DNA of 64,000 nt, from contig JAEWJH010000066.1 in the NCBI GenBank assembly GCA_023386635.1, forward strand, positions 1-64,000, in the 5' to 3' direction. Below the pieces are notes generated by a model. It ran no database searches, was not told where the DNA came from, and saw only the letters and a list, made by a program, of their open reading frames with translations. A program made the position numbers and the translations under genes. Position 1 is the stretch's first letter. The number at the start of each line of letters is the position of its first letter. Shown piece after piece: positions 24,815-33,037 of the stretch. Origin of the DNA: Pseudomonadota bacterium. GTDB taxonomy: Bacteria; Pseudomonadota; Alphaproteobacteria; Rhizobiales; Xanthobacteraceae.

Positions 24815-25675
24815 TCACTCCGCCGCTGCCGCGCGCGTGCGCGCATACTGGGCGAAGGCTTCCGGGCCTTTCTCCAGCACGTTCTCTTTCATCCAGGCGA
24901 GGAAGGTGTCGCGCTCGCGCGCGATATTGTCCCACGCCTTGTAGAAGCTGTTGTTGCGCGCGTAGTAGCCCTGCGCATAGGACGGGAACGCGCCTCCCGG
25001 CACTTCCGCCACATAGCCGATGGTCCAGGCCGGCAGCACAACCGCGTTGAGGCTGCGCGGGCCGAGATCGTCGACGACTTCCTCGACCGTGACGATCGAG
25101 CGCTTCGCCGCCAGCACTGCTTCCTTCTGCACGCCGAGCACGCCTTCCAGCAGCACATTCCCGGCCTTGTCGGCGCGCAGCGCGTGGATGACCGCCACGT
25201 CCGGACGATGCGCCGGCACCGCCGCGAGCTCTTCGCCGCTGAACGGGCAGGTGATGCGCTTGATATTCTTGTTCACCTTCGGCAGATCGCTGCCGAGATA
25301 GCCGCGGAACACCGCAAGCGGCAGGCCCGCCGCGCCGGCCTCATAGGCATTGGCCATAGCCGCGTGGGAATGTTCCTCGATCTCGAGCTTGTTGGGCCAG
25401 CCCTGCTCCACCGCGTCGCGCAGCCGATGCAGCGAGCCCACGCCGGGATTGCCGCCCCACGAAAACACGAGCTTTTTCGCGCAGCCCATGCCGATCATCT
25501 GGTCGTAGATCAGATCCGGCGTCATGCGGATCAGCGTCAGGTCTTTGCGCTTCTGACGGATGATCTCGTGGCCCGCCGCGTGCGGAATAAGATGGGTGAA
25601 GCCTTCCATCGCCACCGTGTCGCCGTCGCGGACGGCCGCCTGCACGGCTTCCGCGAGTGAAGTGATACGCGCCAT
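24815..25675 (-). CDS. pcaI: 3-oxoadipate CoA-transferase, alpha subunit
   Basis: This 286-residue chain is the partner of the downstream beta subunit. Family blocks include VRDGDTVAMEGFTHLIPHAAGHEIIRQ near the N-terminus and KKLVFSWGGNPGVGSLHRLRDAV, with the glycine-rich CoA-binding segment. VIHALRADKAGNVLLEGVLGVQKEAVLAAKRSIVTVEEVV is typical for this group, which is closer to CatI/GctA than to the shorter PcaI of Pseudomonas. It is the first gene of pcaIJFHG and is divergent from the DUF3237 gene. Confidence 0.9.
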   Translation of the reverse strand: MARITSLAEAVQAAVRDGDTVAMEGFTHLIPHAAGHEIIRQKRKDLTLIRMTPDLIYDQMIGMGCAKKLVFSWGGNPGVGSLHRLRDAVEQGWPNKLEIEEHSHAAMANAYEAGAAGLPLAVFRGYLGSDLPKVNKNIKRITCPFSGEELAAVPAHRPDVAVIHALRADKAGNVLLEGVLGVQKEAVLAAKRSIVTVEEVVDDLGPRSLNAVVLPAWTIGYVAEVPGGAFPSYAQGYYARNNSFYKAWDNIARERDTFLAWMKENVLEKGPEAFAQYARTRAAAAE

Positions 25676-25702
25676 GATCGATCCTGGGACGAGAGTTCAC
25701 GA

Positions 25703-25730
25703 AGCGGACCCGTATTTACGAGCGGACCCG
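25703..25730. promoter_or_regulatory. Direct repeats in the pcaI / DUF3237 divergent region
   Basis: AGCGGACCCG occurs at 25703-25712 and again at 25721-25730, an 18-base period, in the 76-bp gap between divergent start codons. Direct repeats spaced near two helical turns suit an IclR- or LysR-type activator of pca genes. No such regulator gene is present in the window. Confidence 0.4.
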
Positions 25731-25751
25731 GACAGGGTCAAATGCGACATC

Positions 25752-26204
25752 ATGCTGTCACCGCAACCCATCTTCACCATCCGCGCCGATCTCGCGCCGA
25801 TCCTGCCATTCGGTATGACGCCTTATGGCGAGCGCCGCGTGATCGACATCATCGGCGGAACCGTGAGCGGACCGAAACTGACGGGACGCATTATGCGCGG
25901 CGGCGCCGACTGGCAGTTAATCCGCGCCGACGGCACCGCCGACATTCAGGCGCGCTACACCATCGCGGCCGACAACGGCGCGCATATCCTGGTCTCGAGC
26001 GAAGGGCTGCGGCACGGCCCGCCGGAGGTGCTGGCCGCTCTGGCGCGCGGCGAGCCGGTCGATCCGGCGCGCTATTATTTCCGCACCGTGATGCGGTTCG
26101 AGACCGCCGACAAAACCCATGGCTGGCTGAACACTATTCTCGCCATCGCGCGGGGCGCGCGGCTGGCACAGGCGGTCGAACTCAACGTCCACGAGGTGCT
26201 CTGA
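25752..26204 (+). CDS. DUF3237 domain protein
   Basis: This 150-residue protein matches the DUF3237 pattern: an N-terminal PIFTIRADL, then GERRVIDIIGGTVSGPKLTGRIMRGGADWQLIRADGTADIQARYTI, and a C-terminal YYFRTVMRFETADKTHGWLNTILAI. The family is a small beta-barrel of unestablished function that often lies in aromatic catabolism clusters. The start at 25752 gives the usual family length. Upstream in-frame sequence overlaps pcaI and is rejected. No signal peptide. A role in handling aromatic-CoA or ring-cleavage intermediates is possible but is inference from position. Confidence 0.8.
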   Translation: MLSPQPIFTIRADLAPILPFGMTPYGERRVIDIIGGTVSGPKLTGRIMRGGADWQLIRADGTADIQARYTIAADNGAHILVSSEGLRHGPPEVLAALARGEPVDPARYYFRTVMRFETADKTHGWLNTILAIARGARLAQAVELNVHEVL

Positions 26205-26246
26205 GCGCCCCCGTCCCAGGCCTTGACGGCTGGACCGACTGGGCAG

Positions 26247-26267
26247 ATTGTTGTCAATAACAACAAT
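26247..26267 (+). promoter_or_regulatory. Inverted-repeat operator upstream of fcs
   Basis: ATTGTTGT (26247-26254) and ACAACAAT (26260-26267) are a perfect 8-base dyad around CAATA, 42 bp before the fcs ATG. The outer arms ATTGTT/AACAAT resemble ATAGTT/AACTAT at 30001-30020 beside the MarR gene, so both are probably bound by the same MarR protein. Confidence 0.65.
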
Positions 26268-26308
26268 ATCCGGACGAAGCGGCCGGCGAGGAAACGAAAC
26301 GCAAAGCG

Positions 26309-28189
26309 ATGGCACAGCACAGCACCCAGAGGCAGGACAGCCGCGCCCCGTTGCGGCCGGTCCGGGTGGGCTCCCTTAAGCCGGAGATGACGCGCCGCGC
26401 CGATGGCACCATCCTCGTGCGCTGCACCGATCCGCTGCCGGTCTATCCCGACAAGATCACGCTGCATCTCGAACGCTGGGCGCGCGAAGCGCCGGATCGC
26501 ATCTATCTCGCGCAGCGCAACGCCCAGGGCGGAGAAGCCGGCTGGCGCACGCTGACCTACCGCGACACGCTCGCGCAGGTCCGCGCCATCGCGCAGGGTC
26601 TGCTGGACCGCGATCTCTCGGTCGAACGGCCGGTCGTCATCCTGTCCGGCAACGATATCGAGCAGGCCCTGCTCTTGCTCGCCTGCATGATGATCGGCGT
26701 GCCTTACGCGCCGATCTCGCCGGGCTATTCGCTGCTGTCGACCGACTTCGGCAAATTGCGTTACGTGTTCGACCTGCTGACACCGGGCCTCGTCTATGCC
26801 GGCAATGCGACGGCGTTCGGCCGGGCGCTCGATGCTGTGCCCGACGGCGTGGAACGGGTGGTGCCGCAGCCGCCGGCTGCGGCCAACGCAACCGCCTTCG
26901 CCGCGCTGGCCACCGCCGTGCGCGGTGATGCCGTCGACCGCGCCCATGCGGCGGTCGGCCCGGACACGATCGCGAAATTTCTGTTCACGTCCGGCTCGAC
27001 CGGCCAGCCCAAGGGTGTGATCAACACCCAGCGCATGATGTGCGCCAATCAATCCATGCTGCAGGTCGGGTTTGGTTTCCTGACCGACGCGCCGCCCGTG
27101 GTCGTGGACTGGCTGCCGTGGAGCCACACCTTCGGCAGCAATCACAATTTCAACATGGTGCTGACCAACGGCGGCTCGCTCTATATCGACGACGGCAACC
27201 CCACGCCGGCCGGCGCACCGAAAACCGCGCGCAACCTGCGCGAGATCGCACCGACGATCTATTTCAACGTGCCGAAAGGCTATGAGGCGCTGCTGCCCTA
27301 TCTGCGCAGCGACAAGGAACTGCGCGAAAACTTCTTCAGCCGGCTGAAGCTGCTGTTCTACGCCGGCGCCGGGCTCAACAAAGCAATTGCCGACGAATAT
27401 GCCGCGCTGTCCGCCGAGGTGACCGGCGAACGCATCCTGTCGGTGACATCGCTCGGTTCGACCGAGACCGCGCCGGCGTCGCTGCTGCGCACGTTCGAGT
27501 CCGCGCTGCCCGACAATATGGGCGTGCCGATGCCGGGCGTCGAACTCAAGCTGGTGCCGTTCGAGGACAAGCTCGAAGCGCGGCTGCGCGGGCCGCATAT
27601 CACGCCCGGCTACTGGCGACAGGACGAACTCACGCGCGGCGCGTTCGACGACGAGGGCTTCTACAATCTCGGCGACGCCCTGAAGTTCGTCGACGTCAAC
27701 GACGCCGGCAAAGGCTTTCTGTTCGACGGCCGGCTCGCGGAGGACTTCAAGCTCGCCACCGGCACCTGGGTGAGCGTCGGCCCGCTGCGTGTCGGCTTCA
27801 TCGAGCATTTCACGCCGCTGGCGCGCGACGTGGTGCTCGCCGGCATCAATCAGGATGACATCACCGCGCTGATCTTCCCCGACGTCGAAGCCTGCCGCGC
27901 GCTGTGCGACGGCCTCGCCGCAGACGCGACGCCGGCGCAGGTGCTGGCTGATCCGCGCGTGCGGGCGCAATTTCGCGCGTTGCTGACGACACTGGCCGCG
28001 CGCAGCACCGGCTCCTCGACCCGGATTTGCCGCGCGATCCTGCTCGAAACACCGGCATCGCTCGATATCGGCGAAGCGACCGACAAAGGCTCGATCAACC
28101 AGCGCGCGGTGCTGCGGCATCGCGCCGACCTGGTCGAAGACCTCTACCGCGCGCCCCGCCCGGCGCATGTCATTTCCATCGACGACTGA
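26309..28189 (+). CDS. fcs: Feruloyl-CoA synthase
   Basis: This 626-residue ANL-superfamily ligase activates ferulate, p-coumarate or caffeate to CoA thioesters with ATP. The phosphate-binding loop is FLFTSGSTGQPKGVINTQRMMCANQSML. The family-specific blocks are VDWLPWSHTFGSNHNFNMVLTNGGSLYIDDG and GPHITPGYWRQDELTRGAFDDEGFYNLGDALKF, with the hinge region DGRLAEDFKLATGTWVSVG. This last sequence is typical of Fcs and differs from fatty acyl ligases. The first gene of a plus-strand set with an SDR and a thioesterase. No enoyl-CoA hydratase/aldolase (Ech) is nearby. Confidence 0.92.
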   Translation: MAQHSTQRQDSRAPLRPVRVGSLKPEMTRRADGTILVRCTDPLPVYPDKITLHLERWAREAPDRIYLAQRNAQGGEAGWRTLTYRDTLAQVRAIAQGLLDRDLSVERPVVILSGNDIEQALLLLACMMIGVPYAPISPGYSLLSTDFGKLRYVFDLLTPGLVYAGNATAFGRALDAVPDGVERVVPQPPAAANATAFAALATAVRGDAVDRAHAAVGPDTIAKFLFTSGSTGQPKGVINTQRMMCANQSMLQVGFGFLTDAPPVVVDWLPWSHTFGSNHNFNMVLTNGGSLYIDDGNPTPAGAPKTARNLREIAPTIYFNVPKGYEALLPYLRSDKELRENFFSRLKLLFYAGAGLNKAIADEYAALSAEVTGERILSVTSLGSTETAPASLLRTFESALPDNMGVPMPGVELKLVPFEDKLEARLRGPHITPGYWRQDELTRGAFDDEGFYNLGDALKFVDVNDAGKGFLFDGRLAEDFKLATGTWVSVGPLRVGFIEHFTPLARDVVLAGINQDDITALIFPDVEACRALCDGLAADATPAQVLADPRVRAQFRALLTTLAARSTGSSTRICRAILLETPASLDIGEATDKGSINQRAVLRHRADLVEDLYRAPRPAHVISIDD

Positions 28190-28204
28190 CACGGACACAC
28201 CATC

Positions 28205-28963
28205 ATGCAGATCACCGGACATGCAGCGATCGTCACCGGCGGCGGCTCGGGCCTCGGCGCGGCGACCGCAGAGCGGCTGGCCAAGGCCGGCGCACGCGTG
28301 GCGATCCTCGACGTCAACAAGGACGCCGCCGCCGCCGTAGCGAAGAAGATCGGCGGCATCGCCGTCTACTGCGACGTTACCGATGCGAAGAGCGGCGAGG
28401 ACGCCATCGCCGAAGCGGCTTCCGCGCACAACACCGCGCGCATCCTGATCAACTGCGCCGGCGTCGGTCCGGCCAAGCGGATCGTCGGAAAAGACGGACC
28501 GCAGCCGCTCGCCGATTTCGAGAAGGTGGTGAAGATCAACCTGATCGGCACCTTCAATATGCTGCGGCTCGCCGCGGCGGCGATGCAGACGCTGGAGCCG
28601 GTCGACGGCGAACGCGGCGTGATCATCAACACCGCGTCGGTCGCCGCCTATGAGGGCCAGATCGGACAAGCGGCCTACGCGTCGTCGAAGGGCGGCGTCG
28701 CCGCGCTGACGTTGCCGGCCGCGCGCGAGCTGGCGCAGTTCGGCATCCGCGTGCTGGCGATCGCGCCCGGCATCTTCGGCACGCCGATGCTGCGCGCGCT
28801 GCCGCAGGAGGCGCAGGATTCGCTGGGCGCCTCGGTGCCGTTCCCGAAGCGGCTCGGCGAACCGGCGGAATATGCGGCGCTAGCGCAGCATATGATCGAG
28901 AACGGCTATCTCAACGGCGAGAACATCCGCATCGACGGCGCGCTGCGTATGGCACCGAGGTAA
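28205..28963 (+). CDS. SDR 3-hydroxyacyl-CoA dehydrogenase
   Basis: This 252-residue SDR has the cofactor motif TGGGSGLG (residues 10-17), Asp near 40 for NAD preference (AILDVNKD), NCAGVG, and active-site YASSK in GQAAYASSKGG. It matches type-2 3-hydroxyacyl-CoA dehydrogenases (HSD10 group) by TASVAAYEGQIGQAAY and GIFGTPMLRALPQE. Sixteen bp behind fcs, it would oxidise the 3-hydroxy-phenylpropionyl-CoA formed after hydration of the feruloyl side chain. This fits a CoA-dependent beta-oxidation-like path and not the aldolase path. The role is inferred from context. Confidence 0.87.
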   Translation: MQITGHAAIVTGGGSGLGAATAERLAKAGARVAILDVNKDAAAAVAKKIGGIAVYCDVTDAKSGEDAIAEAASAHNTARILINCAGVGPAKRIVGKDGPQPLADFEKVVKINLIGTFNMLRLAAAAMQTLEPVDGERGVIINTASVAAYEGQIGQAAYASSKGGVAALTLPAARELAQFGIRVLAIAPGIFGTPMLRALPQEAQDSLGASVPFPKRLGEPAEYAALAQHMIENGYLNGENIRIDGALRMAPR

Positions 28964-29047
28964 GGACGCCTCCGCGACAGCGTCACCCCTGTTGCCGTCA
29001 CGCGCGGTCGCTATAGTGGCGACCATCCGCCGCTGAGGAATGACCGC

Positions 29048-29473
29048 ATGCTCAAGAACTCCCGCACCTTCATCATCGAATGGGGCGACTGCGATCCGGC
29101 GCAGATCGTGTTCTATCCGCGCTACTTCGCCATGTTCGATCATTCGACGACCATGCTGATCTCGGCGGCGAGCAAGCTCACCAAGTATCAGCTTTTTCAG
29201 ACCTATGATGTGGCCGGCTATCCGATGGTGGACACGCAGGGCAAATTCCACAGCCCAAACCGGTTCGGCGACACGGTGACGATCGAGTCCGAATTCACCC
29301 GCGTCGGTACGTCGAGCTTCGACATCACCCACCGCATCGTCAAGGACGGCAAGGTGACGGTGGAAGGCTTCGAGAAGCGTGTCTGGGTCGGGCGCGATCC
29401 GAACGATCCGTCGAAGATCAAATCGAAACCGATCCCGGACAATCTGGCGAAGCTGTTTCGCGGCGAAGCCTGA
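29048..29473 (+). CDS. 4-hydroxybenzoyl-CoA thioesterase family protein
   Basis: This 141-residue single-hotdog thioesterase has the family signature WGDCDPAQIVFYPRYFAMFD; Asp16 corresponds to the catalytic Asp17 of Pseudomonas 4HBT. Other conserved parts are KFHSPNRFGDTVTIESEFTRVG and KVTVEGFEKRVWVGRD. It probably releases the aromatic acid from the benzoyl-CoA-type product of the Fcs/SDR route, which then feeds ring hydroxylation. It is the last gene before the convergent MarR gene (7 bp). Confidence 0.9.
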   Translation: MLKNSRTFIIEWGDCDPAQIVFYPRYFAMFDHSTTMLISAASKLTKYQLFQTYDVAGYPMVDTQGKFHSPNRFGDTVTIESEFTRVGTSSFDITHRIVKDGKVTVEGFEKRVWVGRDPNDPSKIKSKPIPDNLAKLFRGEA

Positions 29474-29480
29474 CGTCCCC

Positions 29481-29987
29481 CTATCCGCCGAGCGTATCGA
29501 CGATGCGCTTGAGCGCGCGCAGCACCGCCGGGCGTTGCCGCCCGACGATCGCATCGAGATCGCGATCATGCGCCCGCGCGCAGGCGGCAAGCTCGCGCAG
29601 GATCTTCTCGCCCGCCGCCGTCAGCCGCAGCCGATAAGCCCGTTTGTCGGCATCGGTGCGCGTGCGCCGCACCAGACCGCGCCGCGCCAGATCGTCGATC
29701 GCCGGCGTCAACGTCGACTTGTCGATGCCGATTGCCTGGCTCAACACGGTCTGGCTGATGTCAGGATTCTTGCCGATCACCATCAGCGCGGCGAACCGGC
29801 CCGGATTGAGATCGTGCTCGCGGGTGCGCCGCGCAAACGCCTGAAACGACGCGATCTGCGCCATGCGCAGGTAAAAACCGATCCAGCCGCCGAGCGGCCC
29901 CAGATCAACCGCCGGCGCGGCGCCGGATTTTTTCTTCCGCGCCGCAGCATCTCTTTTTTGTCTTGCAGCAGAAATCTTGCGCGGCAC
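29481..29987 (-). CDS. MarR-family regulator of the hydroxycinnamate block
   Basis: This 168-residue protein has a Lys/Arg-rich N-terminal tail (residues 1-22) and the winged helix: LNPGRFAALMVIGKNPDISQTVLSQAIGIDKSTLTPAIDDLARRGLVRRTRTDADKRAYRLRLT. The DADKRAY wing has the conserved Asp and Arg. It lies between the fcs set and the TRAP-ior set, divergent from the latter. A 20-base inverted repeat covers its upstream region, and a similar one lies before fcs. By analogy with CouR and FerR, it should be released by a hydroxycinnamoyl-CoA thioester; that ligand is inference. Confidence 0.88.
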   Translation of the reverse strand: MPRKISAARQKRDAAARKKKSGAAPAVDLGPLGGWIGFYLRMAQIASFQAFARRTREHDLNPGRFAALMVIGKNPDISQTVLSQAIGIDKSTLTPAIDDLARRGLVRRTRTDADKRAYRLRLTAAGEKILRELAACARAHDRDLDAIVGRQRPAVLRALKRIVDTLGG

Positions 29988-30000
29988 GGCCGACCCAAAA

Positions 30001-30033
30001 ATAGTTTGATCTCCAACTATGCCGGATTAAACT
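30001..30033 (+). promoter_or_regulatory. MarR operator overlapping the TRAP operon promoter
   Basis: ATAGTT (30001-30006) and AACTAT (30015-30020) form a dyad with an 8-base spacer. On the plus strand a possible promoter TTGATC (30006-30011), 16-base spacer, TAAACT (30028-30033) begins inside the dyad, so binding would block it. The dyad is also 13 bp from the divergent marR start codon. Confidence 0.6.
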
Positions 30034-30057
30034 GACGGCTGCTATCGGCTGAATCAA

Positions 30058-30075
30058 GGTCAACTTGGTCAACAA
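30058..30075 (+). promoter_or_regulatory. Second repeat element before the TRAP gene
   Basis: GGTCAAC occurs at 30058 and 30067 as a 9-base-period direct repeat, and TTG-GTCAA-CAA (30065-30075) is a small dyad. The GTCAAyAAC core is shared with the middle of the fcs operator. It lies 24 bp before the start codon and may be a half-site for the same MarR protein or for another regulator. Confidence 0.4.
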
Positions 30076-30099
30076 CGATATCGTCCGGGGAGGACATTC

Positions 30100-31158
30100 A
30101 TGCAGGCAAGTCGTCACCTGACCCGTCGCCATCTGGCGGGCGCCGTCTCCGCCACCGCTCTAGCGCTGCTGCTCGCCACCGCGCCGCAAGCGAACGCGCA
30201 GGACAAGACCTTCGAATTGAAGCTCGCGCACTGGGTGCCGCCGTCGCATCCGCTGCAGAAGGCGCTGGAAGACTGGGGTGCCTCCGTCGAGAAGGCGTCG
30301 AACGGCACGATCAAATACAAGGTCTATCCATCGCAGCAGCTCGGCAAGGCGTTCGACCATTACGACATGGCGCGCGACGGCATCGCCGATCTCACTTATG
30401 TCAATCCCGGCTATCAGCCCGGCCGCTTCCCGATCATCGGCGCCGGCGAACTGCCGTTCCTGTTCGCCAATGCCAAGGGCGGCTCGCAGGCGATCGACGC
30501 CTGGTATCGCAAATATGCCAGCCGCGAGATGAAGGACGTGAAGTTCTGCCTCGCCTTCATCCACGATCCCGGCTCGTTCCATTCCAAGACCAAGAAGATC
30601 ATGGTGCCGGCCGACATCAAGGGCATGAAGATCCGCCCGGCGCACGCCACCATGGCGACCTTCGTCACCTCGCTCGGCGGCACCAACGTGCAGTCGAGCG
30701 CGCCGGAAGTGCGCGACATCCTCGAGAAGGGCGTCGCCGACGCGGTGACCTTCCCGTGGGGCTCGGTGCCGCTGTTCGGCATCGACAAGGTCACGAAGTA
30801 CCATATGGACGTGCCGCTCTACGCGACCACCTTCGTGTTCGTATTCAACAAGGACAAATATGCGGCCATGTCGGCCGCGCAGAAGAAAGTGATCGACGAT
30901 CACTGCACGAACGACTGGGCGTTGAAGGTTGCCGCGCCATGGGCGGACTTCGAACATGCCGGCATCGCCAAGCTCAAGGCCGACTCCGCGCATGAGGTCT
31001 ATCCGATCACGCCGGCGCAGCTCGGCGAATGGAAGAAGGCCGCGGAACCGCTGGAGAAGACCTGGGCCAACAATGTCCGCAAGGCCGGCGGCAATCCCGA
31101 TACGATCATGAAGGAGCTGAAGGCCGAACTGGTGAAGTTCAAGTCGGCGGCGAACTAA
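30100..31158 (+). CDS. dctP: TRAP transporter solute-binding protein (DctP type)
   Basis: This 352-residue periplasmic receptor has a signal peptide (about 1-34) with a double-Arg start RHLTRRHLAGAV and cleavage near ANAQD. The mature start FELKLAHWVPPSHPLQKALEDWGASVEKASNGTIKYKVYPSQQLGKAFDHYDMARDGIADL is the DctP pattern. The ligand-anchoring Arg is in KIRPAHATM. GGGGAGGACATTC gives a strong ribosome-binding site. It is followed immediately by DctQ and DctM. A carboxylate, probably an aromatic acid, is the expected ligand because of the surrounding genes. Confidence 0.93.
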   Translation: MQASRHLTRRHLAGAVSATALALLLATAPQANAQDKTFELKLAHWVPPSHPLQKALEDWGASVEKASNGTIKYKVYPSQQLGKAFDHYDMARDGIADLTYVNPGYQPGRFPIIGAGELPFLFANAKGGSQAIDAWYRKYASREMKDVKFCLAFIHDPGSFHSKTKKIMVPADIKGMKIRPAHATMATFVTSLGGTNVQSSAPEVRDILEKGVADAVTFPWGSVPLFGIDKVTKYHMDVPLYATTFVFVFNKDKYAAMSAAQKKVIDDHCTNDWALKVAAPWADFEHAGIAKLKADSAHEVYPITPAQLGEWKKAAEPLEKTWANNVRKAGGNPDTIMKELKAELVKFKSAAN

Positions 31159-31682
31159 TGACCTCCGAGGCCATCGCCAGCGGGCCGGTCGACCGGTTCA
31201 TCGCAGCGATCGAACTGACGGCGGCGGGATTTCTCGCCGTCGTCACGGCCATCACTTTCGTTTCTGTTTTTCTGCGTTACCTGTTCGTCTGGTCGATTCC
31301 GGACGCCTACGATGTATCGAGCCTGTTGCTCGGCATCCTGATCTTTTGGGGCATCGCGGGCGCGAGCTATCGGGGCGACCACATCACCGTCGATCTGTTG
31401 TGGTCGGCGATCCCGCCCCGCGCGCAACGGGCGATGGACATCTTCGCCAGTCTGCTCACCCTGTTTGCGCTGACGATCTTCACCTGGATGGTCGGCCTCA
31501 AGGTGATCAATACCCATGCCGACCAGGTTGCGACGTTCGATCTCCGCCAACCGGTGTGGATCTATTATTTCGTCGCCTGGATCGGTCTCGCTGCTGCGAT
31601 CCTTATGCTGCTGGCCCGCACGGTGCGGCTGCTGATCGCGCCGGAGCGCCTGACCAGGAGCGAGACGCGGCCGATCGAATGA
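31158..31682 (+). CDS. dctQ: TRAP transporter small permease (DctQ)
   Basis: This 174-residue protein has four TM helices (about residues 14-35, 47-66, 88-112 and 130-156). The conserved DctQ features are FVSVFLRYLFVWSIPDAYDVSSLLLGILIFWGIAGASYRGDHITVDLL. Start ATG 31158 overlaps the DctP stop TAA by one base; a longer in-frame ORF from 31029 lies inside dctP and is rejected. With DctM it forms the sodium-coupled membrane complex. Confidence 0.9.
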   Translation: MTSEAIASGPVDRFIAAIELTAAGFLAVVTAITFVSVFLRYLFVWSIPDAYDVSSLLLGILIFWGIAGASYRGDHITVDLLWSAIPPRAQRAMDIFASLLTLFALTIFTWMVGLKVINTHADQVATFDLRQPVWIYYFVAWIGLAAAILMLLARTVRLLIAPERLTRSETRPIE

Positions 31683-31719
31683 GGCGCTCCGCCCATCCGC
31701 TATCCAGGGATCAACGCTG

Positions 31720-33018
31720 ATGAATAGCGATCTCGTCGCCATCCTCGGCTTCGTCGCCTTGTTTGTGCTGATGCTGCTGCGCGTCCCGGTCGGTATCGCC
31801 ATGGGATTCGTCGGCGTGGTGGGCTTCGGCTATTCCGCCGACTGGTGGCCGGCACTGAAACTGCTTGCGCAATCGCCGATGCGCACCGCCACCTCCGCGG
31901 AGTTCGCGGTGATCCCGCTATTCCTGCTGATGGGCGCGCTCGCGTCCACCTCCGGCATGAGCCGCGAACTGTTTCGCGCGTCCAACACATTCCTCGGCCA
32001 TCTGCGCGGCGGACTGGGCATCGCCACCATCGCGGCCTGCGGCGGGTTCGCCGCGATTTGCGGCTCGTCGGTCGCGACCGCGGCGACATTCTCCACCGTC
32101 GCCTATCCGGAGATGCGTCGGCACGGCTATCCGCAGAGCTTCGCCACTGGCGTGATCGCGGCCGGCGGATCGCTCGGCATCATGATCCCGCCGTCCACGG
32201 TGCTCGCCGTCTACGGCCTGATCACAGAGCAGGACATCGGCAAGCTGTTTATCGCCGGGATTGTGCCGGGACTGCTCGCCGTGGCGATGTATATCGTCAC
32301 CATCAATATCATTGGGGTGGTGCGGCCCGGCTTTCTTCCCGCGACCCCGCGCCATTCCTGGAAAGAACGGCTCGATTCGCTGCGCGACGTCTGGGCCGTG
32401 CTGCTGCTGTTCATTTTCATTCTCGGCGGCCTTTATGGCGGCGTCTTCACCGCCACCGAGGCCGGTGGCGCGGGGGCGGGCGGCGCCTTCATCATCGCCA
32501 TGTTGCGCCGGCGGCTCACCGCAAAAGCCTTCTGGCAAAGCTGCGTCGAAACGGTGCGAACGACCGCCGCCGTGTTCACCATCCTGATCGGCGCGTTGAT
32601 CTTCGGCTATTTCCTGACGATCACGCAGACGCCGCAAAAGGTCACCGAGTTCCTGACCAGTCTCGGCCTCGGCCCTTACGGGGTCCTCACCATCATCATG
32701 CTGATGTATCTCGTCCTCGGCTGCGTGATGGACGCGATGGCGATGATCATCCTCACGGTTCCGATCGTGTTCCCGGTGATCAAGCAGCTTGGCTTCGATC
32801 CGATCTGGTTCGGCGTCATCATCGTGATGACGGTCGAACTCGGCCTGATCCATCCGCCGGTCGGCATGAATGTCTTTGTCATCAAAAGTGTCGTCAAAGA
32901 CGTGAAACTATCGACTGTCTTCTACGGTGTGATGCCGTTCGTCATCACCGACATTATACGCCTGATCATCCTGATCGCGTTCCCGATCCTGGCACTCTGG
33001 CTGCCGTCGCATATGTAA
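31720..33018 (+). CDS. dctM: TRAP transporter large permease (DctM)
   Basis: This 432-residue protein has about 12 hydrophobic segments. DctM signatures are LLMGALASTSGMSRELFRASNTFLGHLRGGLGIATIAACGGFAAICGSSVATAATF and GGSLGIMIPPSTVLAVYGLITEQDIGKLFIAGIVPGLL, and near the C-terminus LIHPPVGMNVFVIKSVVKDV. It moves the substrate captured by DctP with sodium ions. A 37-bp gap separates it from dctQ and 19 bp from the iorA-like gene, so the oxidoreductase is likely co-transcribed with the transporter. Confidence 0.94.
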   Translation: MNSDLVAILGFVALFVLMLLRVPVGIAMGFVGVVGFGYSADWWPALKLLAQSPMRTATSAEFAVIPLFLLMGALASTSGMSRELFRASNTFLGHLRGGLGIATIAACGGFAAICGSSVATAATFSTVAYPEMRRHGYPQSFATGVIAAGGSLGIMIPPSTVLAVYGLITEQDIGKLFIAGIVPGLLAVAMYIVTINIIGVVRPGFLPATPRHSWKERLDSLRDVWAVLLLFIFILGGLYGGVFTATEAGGAGAGGAFIIAMLRRRLTAKAFWQSCVETVRTTAAVFTILIGALIFGYFLTITQTPQKVTEFLTSLGLGPYGVLTIIMLMYLVLGCVMDAMAMIILTVPIVFPVIKQLGFDPIWFGVIIVMTVELGLIHPPVGMNVFVIKSVVKDVKLSTVFYGVMPFVITDIIRLIILIAFPILALWLPSHM

Positions 33019-33037
33019 GGCTTGAATCGAGGGTGTC

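Noticed and set aside
26075..28669. 864-codon minus-strand open frame opposite fcs and the SDR gene
   Set aside because: It is an antisense shadow of GC-rich coding sequence. The translation is His/Arg/Gly/Asp-rich with no family motif, while fcs and the SDR on the plus strand have full catalytic motifs.
30100..33018. TRAP genes as C4-dicarboxylate uptake
   Set aside because: Not excluded by sequence, but the operator, iorAB and aromatic genes around it make an aromatic or aryl-keto acid more likely; I kept the dct names only as family labels.
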